Origin: Citrus sinensis
Lineage: Eukaryota; Streptophyta; Magnoliopsida; Sapindales; Rutaceae
NCBI RefSeq assembly: GCF_022201045.2
Contig: NC_068562.1
Span: 2,914,001 to 2,978,000 of the forward strand
Length of the DNA stretch: 64,000 nt
Direction: 5' to 3'
The notes beneath the pieces are model-generated. The model made no database searches, was not told the origin of the DNA, and saw only the letters and a list, made by a program, of their open reading frames with translations. How positions within the stretch are numbered: the stretch's first letter is position 1; every line of letters begins with the position of its first letter. The position numbers and the translations under genes are program-made. Positions 38,959-50,672 of this stretch are shown piece after piece.

Positions 38959-39510
38959 TTAGTTAAAAGAACTAGTGGGTGTGTTTGGTCCACTTACTGT
39001 GCTATAGTCCCATTACTACACTACACTGAATTAGGAAGTGGTGCACAATATTATTGTTTTATGGCCAATCTTGGCATGTTAACAAGGGCAACTGCCGAGT
39101 TAAATTATTTATAACTTATAGCAACCTAAAAGTAGTCACCTGATTCAAAAATACAATGTAACTTAATAACTTTGAAGTCATCACTTAATTTAAGAATATG
39201 GCAATCTGTGAAACACTTGGGATCTCATGAGTTATATTAGGGTCTACTGTAAGTTACCACATAATGAGTTCAGTCGAGGAGATTAACAATGAAAATGACC
39301 AAAAAGTAAGTTAGTTCAAGCTGTTACCCATCAACTAGGACAATAATGTTATAAGTCTGTCATTCCTAGTTTCGTAACCGAAGTTAACGACAACAAAATC
39401 AAAATTCAACACAGCCACCGACATTTAAATCGGCAAAACCAAATAATACTCCCACTGGCAATATGATGTTAGCTATAGGGTTGCCGACGAACATAATAAA
39501 CTTTTTATTT

Positions 39511-42380
39511 TCAGGTTGTTTTGTACCTAGGCCTCAATCTCCTAGCAATGCTGTCAGGGCCAGGAGCTATGGAACTTTTTATTTCTTCTTCTATATCCAT
39601 CTGCCTTGATCTTCCACCCTTGCTGTCTTGGTCTGGTTTGTTCATCTGTTCTGGAGTAACATCACTAACAGGCATGTCCTTCTCTTTGACTGGAAAAGTA
39701 TTGCTTAAAGCTTGCTTAACCTCTAATCTTTTCTCATTCACCAATGGTAACTCTATATCATCATGATCATTACCTTTTCTACGCCTCTGCCTTAATCTGC
39801 CGCCTATACTATCAGGGATCCGTTTGATGGCAGCATGCTTTTTTTCAGATTTTTGGCAACTGTCCAATGCAATATCGCTGTCATTACCCAAATTATATAA
39901 TTTCTTCTCTTCCTCAGCTTTGAACCCATTGCTTGTCTCTTCTTCCAATTGAGGCGTTGAAAATCCAAAATGGTTCTGGACTTTCAAGTCAACCTCAGTG
40001 GAATCCACATTCTTGGACTCATTTTCAATATTTGAAAACAGCAACGATCTCTTCCTAGAAGTATTATTGTTATTTGAAGTTGAAGGGCATGAGCTGCCTT
40101 GCATGTTACACTCTTTGTCAATATTTAAGTCCTCAGTGTCTTGAGGCTTTATCTTTACCGGCTCATTTTCATTGACCTGGGAAGAATCCTTTGACAATGC
40201 TTCCCTGTCTGAAAAAGAAAGTGATCTCTTTGCAGAGGCTTGGTTGACAGTATCAGGAATCTTTTCCAAAGTAGTTTGAGCACGCTGGGTTTGAATGAGA
40301 TAATGTGCAACTGATTTGAAGCCCAGACTTGATATCTGGAAGGAGGACAAAAATGGTATGGTCCAACTTTTTTACTATAAAAAGATGTGTGAGGCAATAT
40401 TAAATTGCAGTTGAGAATTAACCTTCTTGTAGAGGGGGCCTGTAGGACACCATCCTTTTGCTTGCCGGCACAAACTGCAGTTGCAAATTCCGCGACACAC
40501 TGGGCAAATCCAATTTGGATTCTCTAATGCTTCAAGCACATGCTCCCCATATCTGAACATAAAAGACGCAAAGGCAGACTTAACTTTAGAACTTAGGATG
40601 CATATCAAGGCATCTGATAAATTAAATTCAAACTTCAACACACTGAACTCTGCAGAACTGGCTAAGTCAACTCTTTTTAGAAAAATTTACCTCATGTACA
40701 AACAATCTCCACAGAACTGTCCTTGGACCAGCTTGCATTCACTGCAGTGAGTACGATGACCGAGAGTTTTCTGCCTGCAAATCAATTTCCATCTTTCTAA
40801 TAAGTGAAACTAATGCAATTCTTCAGGGAGAGAATGTCTGATAATCAATCAATAACCTTCAAATCTTGCACACAGGCATTAGTAAAATTATATTAATGAA
40901 AGGAAATAAAAACTTGCAGTATCAAAACTGAATCTCAAATAAGATCCTCCCAAATGCAACTGATACAAGGCTCCTTTCCAAACAGAAATAGAGATCCCAT
41001 TTCATTTCCAGTTCTACCCTTGTAAATCTAGACATTATCTCCACAAGGCAATATGAAAATTTTTCATAAAAGAGATGCACGAGTGTGTGCATCTCACTTA
41101 TAATGTAAACTTCTCAGTCCAAGATTTGCTAATAAAAAATTATCTAAAATTTCAGCTATATAGCAGAGAGAGTATCATATATCCTGCAGCATTTCAACTT
41201 CCAGCTCCCATTTCAACCAGTTACACTAGTAACTTGCATTTAGCCACTGCACTCATAAGCACAATCACAGTTCACCAGGTGATCCCCATCTGAGACTGTA
41301 ACTGCAAACGTAACTAGAAAACAAACTTTTCTTATGTGATAAAATTGGTACATTTTGGTATGTGATAGAATTGGTACATTTTGGCAGTCTTTCCTAAATA
41401 ATAATAAAATTATCCAGTTTCATTTTACCTACGTAGATTTTGATACCATAGCGTAATAATGAACTAGATGGTTTTTCTTTCGATAAGGCAACCCATTTTA
41501 AAATCAGACGGCAAAAGATGAAAGCCTAACGTCCCCAGTTGCACGCAAGCACAAATAGAATTGACAATATCTGACCTGCATTGATGGCAAGTCTTTCCTT
41601 TAACTGGATCATAAATTCGCCTACCATCTTCCCCATACCCATCGACAAAGAATGTCCAGCTTCTCTCAGTTTTACCCAACAGCTTTTCATGCTCTTCTGT
41701 ATAAACCTCTGGTTTTGACCCCTCCTCTAACTTAACATCCTTATCGTCCAAACCCTTATCCTTTTTTGACAACATCACTTCTGAGTAGCTAACCGGTGTT
41801 GCATTTTGCAGCCTAAGCCACCCAGAACAAATACCAAATACAAATTAGCACAAACACCTAATCCCAAAAGAAATTACAAATCACCAACACTGTGTGACCT
41901 ATTAATGGCCTAACATGTTCCATTTAATTGCTAATCAAGCATCAGCGCAAAGATACTACCAATTTGGATTAGTGGGAAAAAAAATTGCTTCTAACATTTC
42001 ATAGTTCCCATATTCAAATAGCAGATCAAAACTTTTTCATCATATAAAAGAAACAAAATCAGAACTTTGAACTATCAAGAGTGGAATGGTCGGTGGGTAA
42101 GGTGATAAATTGACCTGGAGGAGCGACGGAGGGGTCCAGATTGGAGGACGGGAATCGAGGGCCGTGAGTCAGAGCGAGAGTGTTTGGGTGCGCGTTTTGG
42201 ACGGACAGCAGAGTTCAGCTTCTGAGAAAGGTCAATAACGCCCAGTTGTTGCAACCTTTGAATGTTCTCTTTGATTCTCTCTTCCCTTGACTGTTCGTAA
42301 AGGGACATACTTGGAGTTTGCTGGCCATTTCTGTTGTGGGTTTTAGGGTTTTCTTTAGTTTCCTTCAGGGTTTTAGACAT
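39511..42380 (-). CDS. CDCA7-like zf-4CXXC_R1 zinc-finger protein
   Basis: Nuclear protein of the CDCA7/JPO family, which in animals recruits the HELLS/DDM1-type remodeller for DNA methylation maintenance. Five exons: 42380-42115, 41812-41576, 40774-40691, 40552-40423, 40335-39511; all GT-AG, joined frame 513 residues. The N-terminus is basic ([15 protein letters not shown]). The zinc-binding domain spans about residues 160-240: [66 protein letters not shown], then [12 protein letters not shown]. This is very close to the human CDCA7 domain. The C-terminal 270 residues are acidic and Ser-rich and contain two similar motifs ([17 protein letters not shown] and [15 protein letters not shown]) that may be short binding modules. 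The likely Arabidopsis counterparts are At2g23530 and At4g37110, next to the sulfurase-like genes there as here. Confidence 0.92.
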
Positions 42381-43024
42381 CTTGCTCCTGTTTCTCTTTC
42401 ACTTTCGATTTCTTTTTCTCTCTGTGATTTTAAATTTTTGAGACTCCAACGGTCGGGTTTTTTGAGAACTGAGAGGATCGGTTTGGCGATTCGCAAAACC
42501 GTAGGAAATTGAAGGAGGAGGGAAATATGAAATGGGAAATGTGACGTTGGGTTCTTCAAAATGACTTTATTGGCCTTTGCAGACTGCATTCTGCAGATAC
42601 CATAAAAAACCGAAGCATTGTGTTTAGATTTTCAAGGTAAAAATAATTTAAAATTGCTCAAGTGCGGCATGTGCATTTTTTGTACATCATATTTTAAGAA
42701 GGAAAACAGGGAAGATTTCTAAATTATAACATAGGCGTAAGAGTTTTTCAAAAAAAAAATTAAAATTATAAATAACAATAACAAGGAGGATACTGTAAAT
42801 CTTTTTTATTTATATTAAAAAAATGTGATAAAAAAGAAAAATTACATAAGAGCATGTGACGAGCGCAAACAATATGCATGTGTAAGTATGGTGATTTGAA
42901 TAAATAACTAGAAATAAGAATAATTTTTTCGCTTGTATGGTGGACATGTTTAAGTATCCACAAATATTCTGGAGGACAATTTATTACAAGCTTTCACATG
43001 TTCACAAAAAATAAAAATCAATGA

Positions 43025-43078
43025 GTGTATAGACTATAGCTATCAACCCCCTCAATTATCATTTTACCTAAAATACAT
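43025..43078. repeat. Direct repeat, copy 1 (pair with 44496-44550)
   Basis: Begins GTGTATAGACTATA and ends ATCATTTTAC.TAAAATACAT; the second copy at 44496-44550 begins and ends the same way, with about ten differences in the middle. The pair is in direct orientation about 1.47 kb apart and brackets the GDSL relic and the MITE. Confidence 0.75.
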
Positions 43079-43125
43079 ATTTTAATTGTGGGATTGGAGA
43101 ATAAAATTTAATGACGACGATGATG

Positions 43126-43434
43126 ATGACACACGTATATACATAAAAAAAGATCGATTCATTCATAATATAAATAATTAATATATTCATACAAAATTTA
43201 CGTATCGTAAGTTGGTCTCTTAAGTGATTGATTATGTTCTCAATAAAAGCATCAATATTTTTTGTAATTCTTGCTCCAATGGATAGAACTAGGAGAAGAT
43301 AGATTCCTTTGTAAAAGAAATCTCTTGCCTTAGATACACCCAACAATAGATAGATTTCTTCGTAAAAAAAATCTCATCTTGAATACACCCAACAATTTAT
43401 TAATCTATTTTATAGTGATGTCAAAATAGCCAAC
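43126..43434 (-). pseudogene. Relic of GDSL lipase exon 3 and start of intron 3
   Basis: The minus strand matches the intact gene's exon 3 from VDYFNIT(R)KQIDKLLG to the end (ARIT...DAF...INHLRDQLT). It continues into intron 3 with recognisable sequence (TACGTAAAT, then GAATGAATCGATCTTT against GAGTGCATCGATCTTT). Because intron sequence is shared, it is a genomic copy and not a retrocopy. About 17 codons covering the block with GAND are missing, and the deletion borders share CTTCT, which suggests a microhomology-mediated event. The stretch around TTGTTGGGTGTAT...AAGA is present twice in tandem (about 43286-43336 and 43342-43394). It lies about 2.9 kb upstream of the intact gene, inverted relative to it. 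Confidence 0.85.
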
Positions 43435-43676
43435 TCATGTATTATTATTACTCTCAATAATATTTTTTAAATAACAATCATCATTATTTTAATAAATAAT
43501 AATAAAAAATAATTAAAGACATTTTAGTAATTTAAAATAATTCATTCTAATCACATCAATAAGAATACAACCTATACTAATTCAAATTCCTCAAGTAAAT
43601 AACTTATTTTGATTTTCATCCCTATCTATTCCAATTACCAATTGGTAAATATTATCAATTGATAAACACACCCTTA

Positions 43677-44492
43677 GGTAGTGTTTACTTTCTGGAGTGG
43701 GAGTGTGGAGTGTGGATTCCTCCCACTCCAGTGTTTACTTACTTTAAAAAAGGGGGGAGTGGGAGTGGGAATCCGTGGGTCCCACTCAATTTTGGAGTGG
43801 GGAGTGGGATTCCCACTCCCATGGGGGGAGGTGGGAGTGGGAATCCACTCCCCCCTCTTCCCATTTTATCCCTATAATAAAATAAATAAATAATATTTAA
43901 TAAAATAAATAAATAAAATTTATTAAAAATAATAATTATATCATATTTATTTTATTAAATTTAATAAAATAAAAATAAATAAATATTATATTTAAATTAA
44001 TAATATTAAACATTAATTTTAATAAAATATTATTTATTTATTTTATTAATAATAATAAATATTTTATTCTAAAAAAATATTAATTTTGTACTATATTATC
44101 AATAATAATATTTCATTTGTGTTGCTATTATTAATAATTTTTATTCACATAATTTAAATTCAAATGAATAAAAAATTATGATTTACATATTAAGAATATT
44201 AGTAATTATTATTAATTTAGAAATATAATAAAATATTTATTTTATTTTCCAAATATTTTTTATTAATTTTTTAATTACAAATTATAATTCTGTACATAAG
44301 GATAAAATTGTAATTTAAAACAATTTACTCCCAATCTAAGACAAAGTAAACAAATAATTAGGATTCTGATTGACAATCCATACTTTCATTTAGTCTAAGT
44401 AAACACCCTACTCCCACTTCCACTCCACACTCCTAATCCAAGGATTCCCACTCCTCAGAATTCCCACTCCAATCCAAAAAGTAAACGCAACA
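43677..44492. mobile_element. Tourist/PIF-Harbinger-like non-autonomous element, 816 bases
   Basis: Flanked by TTA (43674-43676 and 44493-44495). The left end reads GGTAGTGTTTACTTTCTGGA and the right end, on the other strand, TGTTGCGTTTACTTTTTGGA, as in Tourist termini. Both subterminal regions are packed with repeats of GGAGTGGGAG or its complement CTCCCACTCC (43695-43860 and 44405-44472), so each end can fold on itself and on the other. The centre (43865-44330) is extremely AT-rich and noncoding. The bases immediately left (CAATTGATAAACACACCC, then TTA) look like the end of a second such element sharing the same TTA. Confidence 0.7.
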
Positions 44493-44495
44493 TTA

Positions 44496-44550
44496 GTGTA
44501 TAGACTATAACCATCCACTGCCTTTGAATATCATTTTACTTAAAATACAT
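44496..44550. repeat. Direct repeat, copy 2 (pair with 43025-43078)
   Basis: Second copy of the GTGTATAGACTATA...AAAATACAT unit. It starts one base after the right-hand TTA duplication of the Tourist-like element. Confidence 0.75.
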
Positions 44551-46353
44551 CCCTCAGTATTTTTAAAAATTCTAATTTTTTAACATGCAAAATTGGTCCC
44601 AAAAGCACCCTGAGCTACACCCCATGTTTTACGTTATTTTTTTCCTTGTACTTCTTCCTCTTTTTTAAGCAACGCGTCTCATCTTAAATTCTTTGGATAT
44701 ATGAATCATCTATTTATCCCCATTATCAATCTTCTATTCATAGAATTCTCGACCCACATTCCAACAAAAGATTTATAGATCTCTTTGTTGCATGCTTCAT
44801 GCTTGCTCGCTCTTTGGAAACAAAAGAAGAAGAAATTTGCTCTTTGTGTAAAATTGCAAATTGTACTAAATAAATACTAATTTATTCGATTTCGTGGTTC
44901 ATGGGCTTGTGCGGAGAGGACGTTTTATCTTCATCGTGAGTCTTTTGCTTTTTCGTGAAAATTTAAACAGGGATAAACCTATAACTATAGGTGATTAAAT
45001 TGTAATTAAATCCATTCAATCTAATGTACCTCTCAATTTTATCCCTATTATTTACATTTGTCTATTATTGGAAATTTAAATAGGGATAAAATTGTAATTA
45101 TAAGAGCGGGGTCGCATGAGAAAATTTTAGGGGTGTCAATAGTATTACTTCTGTTCTAAATTCGCCTCCACATGTCCATCGGTGGGCTTTTGAAATTACT
45201 AGGAATCTGACAAAATCCAATTCAAATCTAATGTAATTTCTAGTAGATTGGAATACAAACCAACACGCCAACCAAACAAAAGCTTGCAATTCAATTTGTC
45301 AATCGAATTTGTTAGCTCGACCTCTTGGTGATTAGATATAACAAATCTGTCAAAACCGATCAAAATTGTCAAATGTTATTGAACCACTTGATCGAACAAA
45401 ATGATTGGAATAGGAACACATTGATGCCCTTATTCAAAGCTTCTGATTAAAAAATTAATTAATTAATTGGCAATTTAAAAGAGGGAAAGTGCAATTCATT
45501 GTTTCAATTTGATACACTCAGAATGATATTGTCTTCTAAAAATTAAATTTTTACGTAAGTTTATTCTCAGATTATCTTTATCTATTTTGAGTTGTTATCA
45601 TAATTTACTTTAACTTAAGTAAAAATATTTGTTATATTTACATAATTCTAGGGAACATGAGGTTTATTGAGCTCCTAATCTTTAAGTCAAGTTCTGTAGG
45701 CTAGTATTTAAAACTAGCATTAATGTGATCAATAATGGTATGTTAAAATATTTTATTTAGCAACTGTCTAATTGTATTGAGAGGTATTTGGTCCCTCGAA
45801 ATATAAAAAAATATATTTATGGAGGTCTTAATTTCTTTGGATTAGTGCATGTATCGCTTGTTCTTAATTATTTTGTTTAATTTCCCGTCGTAGACAATTT
45901 CTATATGTAACACAAAACCACCTCCATATGATGTGGGCAAAGGCTAATAGAATAGAACATTCTCAACTTATTTTATTTGTATCGAGGGCGTCACCGTTAT
46001 TAGGACAAGGCACTCTCTAATTGAACAAAAAAGAAAAAAGAAATAAATACTTTGAAGCGTATATTTGACCAAAATGTGCCGCAATTGCTTGTGGAAAAAG
46101 CTAAATCTTCATGTTCTTAACACGTCGAGAAAAATGGACAATGCTGATAAACTACCTCACGAACCTTGTAATTAATCAACTGGGCCCGTCATCGTCAAAC
46201 CAAATACAACTCATTAAAGCAAGCTTACAAGTTTTAACCAAGGATCCTCTTTTCAACAAGAACGTATTTATTTATATGTCACATATGCTAGCATGTAGGG
46301 AGTTATGAAGAGTGATTATACAGTTTTCATCAACGTCTAATCAATAAGAAGCC

Positions 46354-47968
46354 ATGGCTGTTGTGAAAGTTCGCAAGTTGCTGGCCTGGGTTATTTCATT
46401 TGTGATGATGACCAGCTCGAGCTATTTTGGTGATGCAGCTGATGATCATAATGAAGCTTTAGGAGCTTCTTTTGTCTTTGGTGATTCTTTAGTCGATGCC
46501 GGAAACAATAATTATTTACCAACATTGTCAAAGGCAAATATGCGGCCAAATGGAATCGATTTTAAAGCATCCGGCGGAAATCCTACAGGACGATACACCA
46601 ATGGCAGAACCATTGCTGACATTGTTGGTAAGCTGATCATCTCCGGGAAGCATATTAACTTATGAATCCTACAGTACGGTACTAGTGCTTCATTAATTTA
46701 TTATGCAATTAATTAATTACACATGTTTATTTGTTTCCAGGAGAGGAGCTGGGACAGCCACACTATGCTGTGCCATACTTGTCTCCAAATTCAACTGGAA
46801 AAGCTATTTTATATGGGGTGAATTATGGCTCTGGAGGAGGAGGGGTCATGAATGCAACTGGGAGAATATTTGTTAGTACACATATATAATTAATGGATTC
46901 CCATATACATTCATTTACATCAATAAGCAGTAATATTATTAATGCATGTTGTTCTTTGTTAATTTATGTGACATCAGGTTAACAGGCTGGGAATGGATGT
47001 TCAGGTTGATTATTTTAACATCACTAGAAAACAGATTGATAAATTGTTGGGTGCATCCAAGGCAAGAGATTTTCTTATGAAAGAATCCATCTTCTCCATC
47101 ACAATTGGAGCAAATGATTTTCTCAACAATTACCTTCTCCCAGTTCTCTCCGTCGGAGCAAGAATTACGGAAAGCCCAGATGCTTTTGTTGATGACATGA
47201 TCAATCACTTAAGAGACCAACTTACCGTACGTAAATCTTATACCAATCCATTAATTAACCTACATTCCGAGTGCATCGATCTTTCTTTATGTATACACAT
47301 AATATATGGTCTCTTTAATTTTTAATTAATTAATTATTATCTAAATAAATAAATAAATTTTGCGGCAGAGGCTTTACCGACTGGATGCTCGGAAGTTTGT
47401 GATCGGAAACGTGGGTCCAATAGGGTGCATTCCTTATCAGAAGACGATAAATCAATTGAATGAAAATGAGTGCGTGGAGTTGGCGAATAAGCTTGCGATT
47501 CAATACAACGGCCGTTTGAAGGATCTACTCGCCCAACTAAACGAAAATCTCCCCGGTGCCACTTTCGTTCTTGCCAATGTCTATGATCTTGTCCTGGAAG
47601 TAATCACTAATTACGACAAATACGGTAATAAATATAACTATTAATGAGCATGCATCAATTAATCTTATTATAATCAATCAGTTTTAATTGGCTGAATTAA
47701 TGTTAGGATTGTTAACGAACGAACGAACGAATGAATGAATGCAGGATTTACGACAGCAAGCAGAGCATGTTGCGGGAACGGGGGTCAATTTGCCGGAATA
47801 ATTCCATGTGGGCCAACGTCCAGTATGTGCCAGGATCGGTCCAAGCACGTATTCTGGGACCCCTATCATCCAAGTGAAGCTGCCAATCTTATTATTGCCA
47901 AGCAACTTCTCGACGGGGACAGAAAGTACATTTCCCCAATGAATCTCAGACGGCTTCGAGCTCTTTAG
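46354..47968 (+). CDS. GDSL esterase/lipase, secreted
   Basis: Secreted SGNH-fold ester hydrolase; natural substrate unknown, as for most plant GDSL proteins. Five exons: 46354-46627, 46741-46871, 46978-47226, 47369-47624, 47745-47968; all GT-AG, joined frame 377 residues, typical for the family. An N-terminal signal peptide (hydrophobic LLAWVISFVMM, about 9-19) probably ends near residue 28. Block I is FVFGDSLVDAGNNNY with nucleophile Ser 45; block II has NYGSGGGG; block III is GANDF (Asn near 181); block V is DPYHPSEA with catalytic Asp 342 and His 345. All catalytic residues are present. Exon 1 starts at the ATG that gives the signal peptide. It resembles the Arabidopsis At2g23540/At3g50400 type. 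An inverted relic of exon 3 lies upstream. A GAAC/GAAT repeat (47718-47741) abuts the last acceptor. Confidence 0.93.
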
Positions 47969-50357
47969 TTAATCGCTTACTAGTGCAATATTAAATATCG
48001 TGCATCTGTTGTGTCCTCATTAAATTAAAATTACGTACATTCTCTTCCCTTCTTCGAAGAAAAGTCCCAGGTTTTCTTGTTTAATTCCGTAGTTTTGTTT
48101 TTCTTCATCTTCCTTTTTTTTATTTTTTATTTTTTAAGGACCTTTACAAGCTTTGATTGATCCTGAAAATTGGACAACTAAACCTTTATTGTTGGCTTCA
48201 AATACTTCTTTTGAAAGCAATAAATAATATAGTCAATGTACGTAGATGATGGTTGGTGATCTGCATTGATATATAATTCCTGTGGTTAGTGTACCGATTA
48301 GCTTTGTGTTCAGTGACGCCGTGTTCAACAATACGAAATCAATATCAGAATGAACTAGAAGAATCTAGCTAACCTATGTTCTTAACTTTAATTAGCAAAA
48401 AAGAAATTAATATCCCTCTGATCTCTATGCAATTAATCAATGGCGTGTTTGGAATCATCTATTTGTTTGTTGATTAAAGAATATATTCAACACGTCATTT
48501 GGAAATTTATGTATCAAAATGCAGTAATAACTTGTACCTTTAATTAAAACGTGTTTGTTTGTTTTTTCTTATCCACAAAACCAATTTCCCCATTTTTTTT
48601 TCTTTTTTTAAAAGTTGTTTAAAAGACAAAGCAGTAGGCAGGTAGAAAAGCAAAAGGTGGAACCGAACAATTATTTAGATGTGAATAGACAATGATGAAG
48701 TCCAAGTCAGAGAAAGGAAAACGGTAATAATAAATACTAATATTGTACAGTGAAAAGACGAAAGCACATGGACACAAACAGTAAGTGAAGCATCGAACCA
48801 AAACATTGCAAATTAAGAGAACCACAATCCATCGTCCATGTGAAGTAGGAGAAGAGAATCACAGTGAGTGAGAAAATGCCAAAAAGAAAAAAAGAGGTCA
48901 GGGAGAAAGGCGGATAATGTCTGCACAGGCAATTATGCAGCGAGCTGGATAGAGAGATTAAAAAAATTTTAAAACAAAGGAGAAAAGAAAAAGGATTTGG
49001 CCATTGAGGTTAATGAAAGCGACAGATGAGATTGATACTCGATAGTGTGTGTGGCCGAGAAATTTCGAAGGATGGCTACTGAACGCCGGGCGTGCCTCCC
49101 GACACTGTGCGTTTTGCTTGCTCAATGCTCGTTGGTGTTCTGTAAACTTGGACTCTTCCTTTGTTTGTTCGCATCTACTCATTCATTCTGCACGTCACGT
49201 ACTGCCGCGCAGATGGACTCCAAATGTGTATATATCATATGTATATTTGGTTCTGCTTAATCTTATCGATCCAATTTAATAAACCTAATCATTCTCTTCG
49301 GCTTTAAAGTTAATTTCGTTAGATTTTGTTTATGCTTCTCCTCATATTTTATATGAAATCAAAAATTGGCTTGATTTTGGAGCATTCAAATAATAATATG
49401 ATAATTTCGGATAACCTGATGAAATAATAATCTTAGGAATACTTTGTAAATCATTGTTTAATTCAATTTACTTTTATTTTTGTTAAGGAAATTAAAAATT
49501 TTGATCAATCCACTTCTATTTTTTTGATTAGTTGAAGTTTACAATAATTTTGATGATATTTTAAAAATTATCATTTCATGAAACGAATAATTCAAAATAC
49601 ACCTAATAATTTATATATATACCCAATATTCTTAGTTGAAGGATGAGCGGATTACCGTTGAATGTTGATCACAAGCACTATAGGGGTTAGAAATGCATCA
49701 AACGGCAGGGAATAGCTAAAAAGAAGAAGGAATGAGATGGGATGGGAGAATTGAAAGATGTTGAGTTCAAGAGAAAGAAAGAAAGAAAGAGTTTGGTTAA
49801 TTATCTGGCATTGTTGGATTTGCTAGAGGTTGGACCTTTGGTGAAAGGCCAAAGGGAACCGTGGAGCGATAAATCCGGCAAGAGATTGAGATGGGGATGT
49901 ACGGAGGAGGAATCTGATGCGGACATGACGCGTCCGAAATCAGAGGGAAGACCCAATAATTGCACCCCACGCTGCCCCGACACAATGATTCTGTCGGTAC
50001 TGACCCCACTCATCAATTCCTTCTCTAATCTAATCTTTATCCTCTTCCTTCACGCCTATTGAAATAAGGCTAATAAAAAGTCTCTCCCATTTTCTGCCGC
50101 TTCCTTCTTTCAATTTTGATCACTGACAATTTTTCATTTTCCCTTCTTACTGTTATAGGGGCGAAAATGAAGTTGCATAATATTATAATTTATAATAACT
50201 TAAAAATTTTATTAATCAAGATTAAGTGCAATTTAATTATTAATATTTTTAAATTATACAGCTTAATTACAATATTATGGTAAAGTATCAACTTATTACT
50301 TGTACGAAATTTTTTTTTAGTATTTTCTTTGTACACCATCTTAAGTCCCAGAATCCA

Positions 50358-50672
50358 CCAATGAGCCTTTGGTCCAGTGGGAGAGTCCTTACACTTAGAA
50401 TAATGAGTGCAAGGGTTTGAGCTTCCATAAAAGTATTTATGAGACTTATTTGTAATCCTTCCTCAATTATCACATAATTGAATGGAGTCAGTCTATTCCT
50501 CACGAAATGTGAGTAGAGTGGACAGCCCTCGAATATTTGGGAGGGTTTGAAGAATTTGGGCAGCTCTTCAGAGGAGTACATGCCACGATGAAGGTCCCAA
50601 TTGTAGAATTTATGTGTAAATATTAATTGTAATAGCTACAATCCTGTATAAACAGTATTAAAAAAAAAAAAA
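50358..50672 (+). mobile_element. SINE with 15-base target-site duplication
   Basis: Box A-like TGGTCCAGTGG (50370-50380), box B-like GGGTTTGAGCTTCC (50412-50425) and a poly(A) end (from about 50660). Flanking repeats AAGTCCCAGAATCCA (50343-50357) and AAGCCCCATAATCCA (50673-50687) match at 13 of 15 positions. It looks like a longer member of the family seen at 22698-22883; this copy has more internal sequence before the shared TGTATAA-ACAGTATTAAAA end. Confidence 0.82.

Larger units (their letters stand above)
33651..39510. other. Long intergenic region
   Basis: The first 750 bases are the likely 5' leader and promoter of the sulfurase-like gene, rich in A and CT tracts. The remainder is AT-rich with homopolymer runs (a C run near 37970, T runs) and no gene I can support; open frames such as 37728-38024 and 35850-36125 show no domain. 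A Tourist-like element lies at 38524-38958. Immediately after it (about 38977) is GGGTGTGTTTGGTCC, which looks like the terminal motif of another such element whose far end I could not find. Confidence 0.45.
42381..46353. other. Intergenic region with relics and a MITE
   Basis: Contains the promoter side of the CDCA7-like gene, an antisense relic of a GDSL exon (43126-43434), a Tourist-like element (43677-44492) and a pair of direct repeats flanking both (43025-43078 and 44496-44550). The rest, including 44550-46350 upstream of the GDSL gene, is AT-rich with no recognised gene. Confidence 0.5.

Noticed and set aside
38977-38992. GGGTGTGTTTGGTCC, like a Tourist terminus
   Set aside because: No matching far end or target-site duplication found within the following kilobase.
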